Origin: Pseudomonadales bacterium
GTDB taxonomy: Bacteria > Pseudomonadota > Gammaproteobacteria > Pseudomonadales > Halieaceae
Direction: 5' to 3'
Assembly: GCA_024234815.1 (NCBI GenBank)
Contig: JACKNO010000006.1
Span: 124,001 to 188,000 of the forward strand
DNA length: 64,000 bases
Part shown: positions 1-7,735 of the stretch, in pieces
Layout: every line of letters begins with the position of its first letter
How positions within the stretch are numbered: position 1 is the stretch's first letter
Notes under the pieces: model-generated
What the model saw: the letters and a program-made list of their open reading frames with translations, nothing else
Database searches by the model: none
What the model was told of the DNA's origin: nothing
Program-made: the position numbers and the translations under genes

Positions 1-66
1 TCCTGCCAGCAGCTGCCCCATCTCGATAACCCGCAGGCCTTCCAGCGGCCGCTCAAACTCACTCAT
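1..66 (-). CDS. CaiB/BaiF family CoA-transferase, N-terminal fragment
   Basis: Only the first 22 codons lie in the window; the gene runs off the left edge. The translation contains LEGLRVIEMGQLLAG, the usual N-terminus of class III CoA-transferases (CaiB/BaiF), which move CoA between an acyl-CoA donor and a carboxylic acid. The ATG on the minus strand is at 64-66. It is divergent from the symporter gene at 247 and shares a 180-base intergenic region with it that contains an AT-rich inverted repeat. The substrate cannot be told from this fragment. Confidence 0.7.
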   Translation of the reverse strand, partial: MSEFERPLEGLRVIEMGQLLAG

Positions 67-166
67 TGGCTACAACCTCACTCGCGATAAACCCAAGCCG
101 CCTCACAGGGCCGACAGACATCGAACAACCGGCGGATGCTCGCGTACCCGCCCGCAAATCGGCAAT

Positions 167-192
167 TGATATATAATACTAACAATATATCA
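167..192. promoter_or_regulatory. AT-rich inverted repeat between divergent genes (possible operator)
   Basis: Perfect 8-base arms, TGATATAT at 167-174 and ATATATCA at 185-192, with a 10-base spacer. A TATAAT hexamer (172-177) overlaps the left arm, so a repressor bound here could block a promoter for the gene at 247. No good -35 was found. The repeat is seen directly; an operator role is inferred. Confidence 0.35.
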
Positions 193-246
193 TTTGAACA
201 CAACTACCGGCGCGCACTAACTCACACACCACGGTCACACCGCATT

Positions 247-1648
247 ATGCTCGATACAAACGTTGTTCTGGCAACCCTCGTAATGTACCAGATACTGCTG
301 CTTGTTATCGGTTTCTGGGCCCAGCGCCGGGTGAATTCGGAGCAGGACTTTTTCCTGGCCAGCCGCCAGCTCGGCCCCCTGGGTAGCGGCGGTAAGTTAT
401 TCCGCCAGCGCCGCCTCCGCCTGGACCCTGCTGGGCATGAGCGGGCTGGCCTTCAGTATCGGGGTCTCGGCGCTGTGGGTGGCACTGGGCGCGATTCTGG
501 GTTGTGCGTTTTCCTGGTGGGTGCTGGCGCCGCGCATCATGGCGGCGAGCGAGCGCCGGCAACTGTTATCCGCTACCGAGTTCATCGCCGACGGCACCGC
601 GGGCCGCCAACGCCAGCGTATTATCGGCCTGGTGTCGGCCATCATCCTGTTCAGCTTTGTAGTGTATATCGCCTCGCAGTTCCAGGGCGCCGGCAACACT
701 TTCGCCAGCACCTTCGGCATGAGCAGCGCCGGGAGTATCGCGCTGGGAGGCTCGATCATCGTGCTCTACACCCTGCTGGGCGGTTTCTGGGCGGTGAGTG
801 TCACCGATACCCTGCAGGGTTTGCTGATGATACTGGCCGCCATCGCGCTACCGCTCGCCGCTGTCATTGAACTGGGTGGGCCGGCGGCGTTCTGGGCGGG
901 CCTGGGCGCCCGGACCAGCGCGCAGTACATGAGCCTTACCGGCAACAGCCTGGGGCTTACCGCGGCGGGCATGGTGGCCGGCTCCCTCGCGGTGGGCATA
1001 TCCGCTATCGGCCAGCCTCACCTGGTAGCTCGTTTCATGGCCCTGCGCGATGCCAGCGCCCTGCGCCAGGGCCAGCTTATCGCCACCCTCTGGTATGCCG
1101 TGGTTTTCCTTGGAATGTTCCTGCTGGGACTTGCGGGCCGCCTGCTGGTACCGGATCTGGCAGACGCGGAGCAGGTGTTTTTTGCCGTCAATGCCCAGCT
1201 GTTCCCGTCTTTCCTGGGGGCCATCCTGCTGGCTGCGGTGCTCTCCGCAATTATGTCGACCGCCGACAGCATGCTGCTGGTGGCCGGTACCACGGTGGCG
1301 CATGACCTGGGCATGACCCGGCGTTACCGTGTGCAGGCCCTGCTGATTTCCCGCCTGGTGATCGCGATTATCTCGGTGGCGGCCATCCTGGTCGCCATCT
1401 ATATCCCGGCTACCATTTTCCAGCGTGTACTGTTCGCCTGGGTGGCAATAGGCTCGGCCCTGGGGCCCATTATTCTGTGCCGCGCCCTGGGGCTGGTGTG
1501 TGCCCCCACCAGGATTCTGCCGGCAATCGCAACCGGGTTTGTCGTCGCGGTAGCCTGCTACCTGTTGCCCAACACGCCCGGCGACATCGTCGAGCGCACC
1601 CTGCCTTTTGCCCTGGGGCTGGCGGTCCTGTTGCTCAGGCCGCGCTGA
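247..1648 (+). pseudogene. Sodium:solute symporter family protein, frameshifted near position 380
   Basis: Two frames must be joined to get one SSS-family transporter of about 467 residues. The first frame (from ATG 247) gives the first membrane segment and DFFLASRQLGPL. The second gives VAAVSYSASAASAWTLLG, then GMSGLAFSIG and a long run of membrane segments up to 1648. The join is at the C/G-rich run at 375-383, where removing one base restores the family consensus. Known members use a sodium gradient to import proline, pantothenate, acetate or similar solutes; the substrate here is unknown. The 3' end overlaps the convergent gene at 1635 by 14 bases. The frameshift may be a sequencing or assembly error in a short homopolymer, or a real lesion. 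If translation starts only at 437, the first membrane segments are lost. Confidence 0.8.
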
Positions 1649-3329
1649 GCGACAGGGCGGCAGCCGCTTCCTGCGGCAGCACAAACCAGCGCAGAGCCTC
1701 AGCGCTGGGGGGCAGGTGCAGTTCATAGCACTCGCCCTCCCTGTCGTCCCGCAGCAACTCTGCCCGCGCCATCGCGAGGTATTCCGTCAGCGGCAAAGAG
1801 GCCAGTTCCGCGTCCCTCGCCTCGGGCAAGGCGTCAAAATCCAGATCCAGCAGGTCACTGGCCAGCTCCATGCTTCGCCCCTGATAACGCCAGGTCCCGC
1901 TGACCGTATCAAACCGGTAGTACGGCAATAACCGCCAGCCGTACTCCGCGACCAGCGCAATCGCATCCACCAGGTAGTCGAAGGTCTCTTGGTCTATGAA
2001 ATAATTGAAGTTCAACCTGACCCATCCGGGTCGCAACACCATCTGCCCCTTGAACAGCTCATCCTCCATGGCACGACTGTAGGCCATGTCCATGCCCAGC
2101 AGGCTGTGACCATAGGGCCCTGCGCAGGAGCATCCCCCACGCGCCTGAATGCCGAACAGGTCGTTGAGCAGGGCGATGACAAAACCGTAGTGCAAGTCCT
2201 TGCCATGGTGCTTGATGCGCAGCGAGACGATGGACAGCCGCGCCTGGGCGGGGCTGCCCAACACCTCTATATTCTCCTGCCGACTCCAACGCGCCAGCGC
2301 CTGCCCGATGAACACTTCTTCGCGTTCCTCGATGACCGCGGTGCCCACCGCCTGTTGCAGCTTGAACACGAGACCGGCGCGAATGGCCTCCACGATCGCG
2401 GGCGTACCGCCCTCCTCCCGGCGCTCAAGATCCGGCGTGAAGCGGTGATCCCGGGGCGTCACCCACATCACCGTACCGCCGCCGACAACGGCGGGTACGC
2501 TGTTGGTCATCAGCCGCTTTTTTACCACCAGCACACCCGGGGTACCGGGGCCACCCACGAATTTATGCGGAGAGATAAACACCGCGTCTTTTGCACACTC
2601 GGGTTTGGCAGCGGGATTCATATCGATCGCAAGGTAGGGAGCCGCCGCCGCGTAATCCCAGAAGGACAGGGCATCGTGTTTATGCAGAAGCGCACACACG
2701 CTATCGATATTGGTTTTGATACCCGTGACATTGGAGGCCGCCGAGAAGCTGCCGATCTTGAGCTTGCGCTCCCGGTATGCTTTCAGCTTCTGCTCGAGGC
2801 AGCCGATATCGAGTAGACCATCAGCCGTCAGTGGAATGACTTCCAGATCGGCAATCGATTCGCGCCAGGGCAGCTCATTGCTGTGGTGCTCGTACGGCCC
2901 GACGAAGACCACCGGGCGCTCCGCCTGCGGAATCTGCTCCAGCAGTTGATAGCGCGCGGCGAGATCCGCAGGCAGGCGCAGATTCAGTATATCGATCAGC
3001 TTGTTGATAGCGGCGGTGGCGCCGGGACCACAGAATATCACCCGGTCATCCTCACTGGCGTGTACCGCACTGCGGATAATATCGCGGGCCTGTTCACGCA
3101 GCGCGGTGCTCTGGGCACCGGTGTAGGAGGTCTCGGTATGGGTGTTGGCGTAGTACGGGAGCACCTGGTGGCGAATATAGTCCTCGATAAAGGACAGGCT
3201 TCGGCCAGATGCGGTGTAATCCGCGTAGACCAGGGGCCTGGCGCCGAAACTGGTCTGGATTAACTGCCTGTCACCGATGACAGAGCTGCGGATTTTGTCG
3301 ATCAGACTGTTGGTCACGGGATTGTCCAC
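1635..3329 (-). CDS. Aminotransferase class V-fold PLP-dependent protein (cysteine desulfurase-like)
   Basis: A 564-residue fold-type I PLP enzyme. Asp225 in FWDYAAAAPY is the expected PLP pyridine-binding residue, and the His255-Lys256 pair in SPHKFVGGPG gives the Schiff-base lysine. A GGCSCAG motif at 400-402 supplies cysteines in the area where cysteine desulfurases have their persulfide loop. It is longer than SufS or IscS (about 400 residues), with an extra C-terminal region of about 130 residues that I do not recognise. The start is GTG with GGAAAG upstream. No Fe-S assembly genes lie nearby, so desulfurase or lyase activity on a small molecule is possible but not shown. It is followed on the same strand by no close partner and overlaps the symporter end tail to tail. 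Confidence 0.75.
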   Translation of the reverse strand: MDNPVTNSLIDKIRSSVIGDRQLIQTSFGARPLVYADYTASGRSLSFIEDYIRHQVLPYYANTHTETSYTGAQSTALREQARDIIRSAVHASEDDRVIFCGPGATAAINKLIDILNLRLPADLAARYQLLEQIPQAERPVVFVGPYEHHSNELPWRESIADLEVIPLTADGLLDIGCLEQKLKAYRERKLKIGSFSAASNVTGIKTNIDSVCALLHKHDALSFWDYAAAAPYLAIDMNPAAKPECAKDAVFISPHKFVGGPGTPGVLVVKKRLMTNSVPAVVGGGTVMWVTPRDHRFTPDLERREEGGTPAIVEAIRAGLVFKLQQAVGTAVIEEREEVFIGQALARWSRQENIEVLGSPAQARLSIVSLRIKHHGKDLHYGFVIALLNDLFGIQARGGCSCAGPYGHSLLGMDMAYSRAMEDELFKGQMVLRPGWVRLNFNYFIDQETFDYLVDAIALVAEYGWRLLPYYRFDTVSGTWRYQGRSMELASDLLDLDFDALPEARDAELASLPLTEYLAMARAELLRDDREGECYELHLPPSAEALRWFVLPQEAAAALSLSAA

Positions 3330-3440
3330 GCTTTCCGGGGGAGAGTGGAACTATATACCGGTTACCCCCGGTTTGGGGCATCGCATCACGATTTTAGGGT
3401 CGCGATACGGATGCCTCAGCCCGGGTCAGTGGCGCAACCC

Positions 3441-4610
3441 TCAGGCCTGCTTATCCCCGGCGGCGGGCACACCGGTCAGGGGCCGGCGCACCGGCGCGAC
3501 CAGTGGCACGGTATCCAGGGCCCAGCGCAGCTCCGGGTTGGTGCGTCGCGCCGGAGACGGAATGGTGAACACCTTCTCGCCCGCGTAGGGCGCCATCGCC
3601 TTGCTGTCGATTTTCCATCCCTTCTCTTCGATATGCACCTTGCGCACCTTGCGCCATGCTCCCATAAACTTGTCCTGCTCCACGGATACCTCGTTCTCCA
3701 GGGATTCAGGAAGGTAGTTGGGCGAAAGGGCCTCCACGATATGGGCATCCTCGGCGAACACTTTCAGGGTGCGCTTGACTGAGCCCTTGTCGAACAAACC
3801 CCAGCGAAAGAAGTTGCGCACCTGTACTACGAAGGAGCGAGTGGTGTTCTCGTCCACCGGGGTGTTGGCGTCGAATATGATCATTTCCATCCAGGAGTTC
3901 ACCTGGATATGCAGGCGCACACAATGGCCCGACAGGTAAAAGGCTGGGTGCACACGGGTCTCGGCCTTGTCCTTGCGGGCGAAGCGCATGAGGCCCGCAT
4001 TGCCCTTCAGCGGGGGCGGGTACAGGATGCAGGAGGAGGACCCCGAGTATTCGGTGCGCTCCATTTTGGTTATATGGTTCTTGTCCGCCATCTCGCGGTA
4101 GCCGAAGCCGGGGTGGACAAATGAGGTATGGGCGATATCGATACCGTTTTCCACTACCCGGTCGACGGAGGCGTTCCATGTAAACTCGGTCTCGATGGGC
4201 CGCCAGTTGGCGCGGTCATCGAACTCGGGAAAGGGCGGAATCGGGTAGCGCTCCGACTCGGGCAGGTCGCCCATAAAAACCCAGATCATGCCGTAGCGCT
4301 CCTGGGCTGGATAGGCGTCAATACGCGCCCTCTCCGGTACATCGGCCCCCTCGCCGCGCGAGGGAATGAACTGCACCTTGCCTTCGGCATCGAACTCCCA
4401 GCCGTGATAGGGGCATGCCACACAGTCCCGCTCCGTCGTCCAGCCGTTGGAGAGAGCGCCACCGCGGTGGATACAGATGTCGCTCAGGCAATTGATCTTG
4501 CCGCTTTTGTCGCGAAACAGGACGAAGTTCTGTCCCAACAACTTCGCCTTGACCGGCTTGTCTTTCACCCGGCTTGACCATTCGGCCACATACCACAGGT
4601 TCGTTAGCAT
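3441..4610 (-). CDS. Rieske [2Fe-2S] aromatic ring-hydroxylating oxygenase, alpha subunit type
   Basis: A 389-residue protein with an N-terminal Rieske domain: Cys46-x-His48 and Cys66-x2-His69 (CIHRGG and CPYHGW) bind the 2Fe-2S cluster. The catalytic domain carries the mononuclear iron triad region ENGIDIAHTSFVH with Asp158, His161 and His166. Such enzymes use electrons from a reductase to hydroxylate or demethylate an organic substrate (VanA-, KshA- or CaO-like). No reductase or ferredoxin gene is adjacent, so the electron donor must be elsewhere. I chose the ATG at 4610, preceded by GGGGGA, over a further upstream in-frame start because the family begins with a NxWY motif as seen here (LTNLWYVAEW). 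The substrate is unknown. Confidence 0.85.
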   Translation of the reverse strand: MLTNLWYVAEWSSRVKDKPVKAKLLGQNFVLFRDKSGKINCLSDICIHRGGALSNGWTTERDCVACPYHGWEFDAEGKVQFIPSRGEGADVPERARIDAYPAQERYGMIWVFMGDLPESERYPIPPFPEFDDRANWRPIETEFTWNASVDRVVENGIDIAHTSFVHPGFGYREMADKNHITKMERTEYSGSSSCILYPPPLKGNAGLMRFARKDKAETRVHPAFYLSGHCVRLHIQVNSWMEMIIFDANTPVDENTTRSFVVQVRNFFRWGLFDKGSVKRTLKVFAEDAHIVEALSPNYLPESLENEVSVEQDKFMGAWRKVRKVHIEEKGWKIDSKAMAPYAGEKVFTIPSPARRTNPELRWALDTVPLVAPVRRPLTGVPAAGDKQA

Positions 4611-4690
4611 AAATCCCCCAAACAATGACTGTCGGTTATATCCCTGTCTACGCACAAAACGTAAACGCGGATCACTCCAGCACGCTCACC

Positions 4691-5629
4691 CTATTGTGGT
4701 GTAGCCGCTACAAAGTCTTTTGGCAAGCCCGCCAGCGGCGTAAACCCATAGAGCTCCGTCGTGGGCAGGGCCTCGGCCAGCACCCGCCTGGCCTCAAACA
4801 GGCGCTGGAAATTGACGCCCGTGCGCAAGCCCTGGCTTTCCAGCAGAAACACCAGGTCCTCGGTGACGATGTTACCACTGGCTCCCGGTGCGAAGGGACA
4901 TCCGCCAATACCTCCCATGGAAGCATCGATCGTGGTCAAGCCCACTTCCAGCGCCGCCATGACATTGGCCAGGCCCTGGCCGCGGGTATTGTGCAGGTGG
5001 ATGCCGGTCAGTTTATCCCTGCCCAGCAGTTGCCAGATTTCACGGGTGTATTTGCGCACCTGTACCGGGTTGGCAAAACCCGTGGTGTCGGAAAGACCCA
5101 CTTCGTCGCAGCCCGCCGCTACCAGTTTCTCCGCCATCTCCAGCACCTTGCGCTCGGGAACCACGCCTTCGAGGGTGCAGCCAAAGGCCGTGGACAGGGA
5201 GCCTTCGAGTTTCGGTCGGTTGGCTGCCGGAAGGGCATCGATTTCCCCGCGAATTGCCGCAATCTCCTCGAGCACCTGGGCATGGGTGCGGCGCAAGTTC
5301 TTCAGACTGTGGGTTTCACTCACTGACAGCGGTATCGTCATCTTGTGCGGCCCCACCGCGAGGGCGTCCCGGGCGCCGCGCAGATTGGGCACCAGCACCG
5401 CCACCGTCAGGCCGGGGATCTGGCGGGCGTGCGACACCAGCTCTGCGGTGTCGGCCAACTGGGGCAATATTTTGGCGGGCACGAAGGAACCCACCTCGAT
5501 CTCGGGAATGCCGGCCCCCGCCAATGCGGTGATCCAGGCTTTTTTGGCCGCGGTGGGCATGATCGCAGAGATGCTCTGCAAGCCATCCCGCGGTCCAACT
5601 TCACTGATTTCAATATCGATAGCGCTCAC
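4691..5629 (-). CDS. mvaB: Hydroxymethylglutaryl-CoA lyase
   Basis: A 312-residue TIM-barrel lyase that splits HMG-CoA into acetoacetate and acetyl-CoA, the last step of leucine breakdown. The catalytic Arg14-Asp15 pair is in EVGPRDGLQ, the metal-binding HLHN histidines are present, and the signature GIGGCPFAPGASGN with the active-site cysteine is near residue 230. Length matches the family (about 300). The likely start is GTG. It is alone rather than in the usual liu operon with isovaleryl-CoA dehydrogenase and methylcrotonyl-CoA carboxylase, which are not in this window. An AT-rich inverted repeat lies about 50 bases upstream and may be its operator. Confidence 0.92.
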   Translation of the reverse strand: MSAIDIEISEVGPRDGLQSISAIMPTAAKKAWITALAGAGIPEIEVGSFVPAKILPQLADTAELVSHARQIPGLTVAVLVPNLRGARDALAVGPHKMTIPLSVSETHSLKNLRRTHAQVLEEIAAIRGEIDALPAANRPKLEGSLSTAFGCTLEGVVPERKVLEMAEKLVAAGCDEVGLSDTTGFANPVQVRKYTREIWQLLGRDKLTGIHLHNTRGQGLANVMAALEVGLTTIDASMGGIGGCPFAPGASGNIVTEDLVFLLESQGLRTGVNFQRLFEARRVLAEALPTTELYGFTPLAGLPKDFVAATPQ

Positions 5630-5680
5630 GCCTTGCTCTCGCCTGGTAACAATGGCCCGCGACGGCTGGGCCGGAGCATT

Positions 5681-5698
5681 TGGTATATTGTTATATCA
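5681..5698. promoter_or_regulatory. AT-rich imperfect inverted repeat upstream of mvaB
   Basis: TGGTATA (5681-5687) and TATATCA (5692-5698) form seven-base arms with one mismatch and a 4-base spacer, in otherwise G+C-rich DNA between the divergent mvaB and SGNH-like genes. The arm sequence resembles the repeat at 167-192, though the spacing differs. A regulator-binding site is a guess from position and symmetry. Confidence 0.3.
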
Positions 5699-5869
5699 TA
5701 GTGTCATTTTGTCGCCCGCGCCACCCCCGACAACCGGGCCACGGTTGCCGAACTGGGTACATGCATCGCTGACTTTCGAAACTGGCCTTTCGTCCTTGAT
5801 CTTTGCGCAGAGAAGCACCAATGTCAGTATCGCAGTTTCCGAACGCATGTCGCTTACCCGAGGTCGCGG

Positions 5870-6622
5870 ATGTTCAGGCAGGTCCTCAGTTTTATATTGA
5901 TTGCCGCAACCGCGGGCGCATGCCTGGGCGGGCAGGCAGAGACTTCGCAGCCAACGCCCCCGACAATACTCTTCATAGGCAACAGTTTCACCGCGGCGAA
6001 CGGCGGCATCGATGCCATTCTGAACCAGTTCAGCGCCTCCCCGGACAACTCCGGACAGGCCCTGTCCACCGCCGTGACCTCAGACGGCGCCACATTGAAA
6101 CAGCTGTGGAGCAACCGTGGAGTACGCAGAGCAATCCAGTCGGGCGCCTATCGGGTTCTGATCCTGCAGGCGGATATCCCCGAAAGCGACGTCGCGACCT
6201 TCCAGGAGTACACACGCGATTTCGTCGGCGAGGCGCGACAAGCCGGCACCCGCCCGGTACTGCTGATGGCATGGGCGTACGACCGGCTGGGCTGGATAAC
6301 GCAGGACGAGATTGCTCTGGCTCACGAGGAGATCGGGCGGGAACTGGGCATAGACGTGGCGCCGGTGGGATTAGCCTGGTCCCGGGTCAAGGCAGAGCGC
6401 CCGACTCTCGACCTCTACGCGCCAGACCGGGAGCACCCCAGCGCCAGCGGCAGCTACCTGGCCGCCTGCGTGGTATACGCGACAGTGACGGGCGGCAGCC
6501 CCGCGGGGAAATGGGCCGCCGGGGAGTCGTTCAAAGGAATGGATGCGGCTACCGCGAGCTATCTGGAGGGGGTAGCGTGGGACACCGTACAGACCTATCA
6601 GCGGGAACACGGTGCCCCTTGA
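5870..6622 (+). CDS. SGNH/GDSL hydrolase-like secreted protein
   Basis: A 250-residue protein with a hydrophobic N-terminal export signal. The cleavage region ATAGAC could be a weak lipobox, so a lipoprotein is possible. Block I of the SGNH fold appears as FIGNSFT with the candidate nucleophile serine. The C-terminal DREHPSASGSYLA carries the Asp-x2-His pair of block V. SGNH hydrolases are esterases or acetyl-hydrolases acting on lipids or carbohydrates; the substrate is not evident. GAGG lies just upstream of the ATG. The gene is monocistronic, divergent from mvaB and convergent with the sorting-tail protein at 6763. Confidence 0.7.
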   Translation: MFRQVLSFILIAATAGACLGGQAETSQPTPPTILFIGNSFTAANGGIDAILNQFSASPDNSGQALSTAVTSDGATLKQLWSNRGVRRAIQSGAYRVLILQADIPESDVATFQEYTRDFVGEARQAGTRPVLLMAWAYDRLGWITQDEIALAHEEIGRELGIDVAPVGLAWSRVKAERPTLDLYAPDREHPSASGSYLAACVVYATVTGGSPAGKWAAGESFKGMDAATASYLEGVAWDTVQTYQREHGAP

Positions 6623-6719
6623 AACCCGGTGCTCCGGCCGCCCCTGCCGCGGAGTCCCTGAGCACGCGCCGGGCAAGCCCCGCACAAAGCCAGTCCTGTG
6701 TAAAAAATAGCCCAGTGCA

Positions 6720-6744
6720 ATAAAAAGGCCCCGCAAGCGGGGCC
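6720..6744 (-). terminator. Rho-independent terminator of the gene at 6763-7404
   Basis: Stem GGCCCCGC-AA-GCGGGGCC at 6727-6744 is followed on the minus strand by TTTTTATT. Orientation of the U-tract assigns it to the minus-strand gene. Confidence 0.85.
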
Positions 6745-6762
6745 ATTCATGAGCAGTTCCGC

Positions 6763-7404
6763 CTATGCCTTTCTGCGCTTGATACCTGCCAGGCCGAGCA
6801 ATGCCGAACCAAACAACCACGCCGCTGCGGGAACGGGGACACTGGAGACCCCGCTGTAGGATATGCCTGCGTCGAAGCCGCCGGGAACGTAGCCCCCGAT
6901 TGAATAGTCAGAAATGGTTGTCGATACACTGACGATGCTGGGTGCCTCCGGTACGGTCGACAGCAGAACATAATCCAGCACAATTTGATCAAACATCAGG
7001 CCGGCATCAAGGGACACGCTATTGGTGCCCATGTGTACATATGCATTGTAGATGCCATTCTGTACCAGCGCTGGCTGCTGTAATACGCCACCCAGATAGA
7101 GGGAGAGGGACATATCGCCGGTTCGCTCCGCCGATTCTTCCACGGTAAATGCCAGGAAGGGGAAATAATACAGGGTTTCATCCACTGTCCAGAACTCGCC
7201 AGCCTCGGCGCTGACGGTATAGGTAAACGAATCCCCATCCTCCAACACGACACCGATGGGATCGGTACCCCCGATGGAGGAGATTGCACTCCCGTTGTAC
7301 TGCGTGTCGAAGGTGTAATGGGTTGCGGCATAACCCGATGCGGAAAAAGCCAGCGCTCCGAGCAGTGTGGCGCCTGCAACAACATCTCGAGTGATATTTA
7401 TCAT
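6763..7404 (-). CDS. Secreted protein with VPxPA/PEP-CTERM-type sorting tail
   Basis: A 213-residue protein with an N-terminal signal peptide ending near SASGYA. Its last 25 residues have the tripartite exosortase-type tail: VPVPAAAW, a hydrophobic helix (LFGSALLGLAGI) and a basic end (KRRKA). PEP-CTERM proteins are exported, then processed by exosortase and often linked to exopolysaccharide or floc formation. The body is Thr/Ser/Gly-rich, has no cysteine after the signal and looks beta-rich; I do not recognise a domain. GGAG lies 10 bases before the ATG. It has its own terminator and is single-gene. No exosortase or EPS gene is in the window, so the sorting enzyme must be encoded elsewhere. 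Confidence 0.75.
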   Translation of the reverse strand: MINITRDVVAGATLLGALAFSASGYAATHYTFDTQYNGSAISSIGGTDPIGVVLEDGDSFTYTVSAEAGEFWTVDETLYYFPFLAFTVEESAERTGDMSLSLYLGGVLQQPALVQNGIYNAYVHMGTNSVSLDAGLMFDQIVLDYVLLSTVPEAPSIVSVSTTISDYSIGGYVPGGFDAGISYSGVSSVPVPAAAWLFGSALLGLAGIKRRKA

Positions 7405-7688
7405 GCTTGTCGTACTCCTTTGGGCAACGGCCCGGTTTTGATAGCCGGATATCCAGCCTTGCTCGCAGCGCCCGAATACTGCGGGCGCTGTACATATTGC
7501 TGCCGATTATGCAGCAATTATCAGGCCAGATATGCTAACCAGCTGATTTATAAAGAATTGCAAAAATCGATACAGTACGAAATGTAAAGTTTAATGACAC
7601 TTTCCTGCAGGCACTTTCCAAAAGTGGGATGTAACGCGCATGAGGTCCGACGGACGCTGCGGTCCCTCGCCCGGAGCGGGGGGGACTC
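7405..7688. other. Intergenic region upstream of the sorting-tail protein
   Basis: About 280 bases between the minus-strand start at 7404 and the sulfatase terminator. The part at 7500-7610 is clearly richer in A+T than its surroundings, as expected for a promoter region reading leftward, but I could not pick a convincing -35/-10 pair. Short open frames here show no family features. Confidence 0.4.
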
Positions 7689-7716
7689 AAAAAAAAGCCT
7701 GCGCGAGGCAGGCTTT
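7689..7716 (-). terminator. Rho-independent terminator of the sulfatase gene
   Basis: On the minus strand AAGCCTGC-CTC-GCGCAGGCTT forms the stem and is followed by a run of eight T. It lies 20 bases past the sulfatase stop. Confidence 0.88.
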
Positions 7717-7735
7717 TGGAAGAAAAACGACCGGT

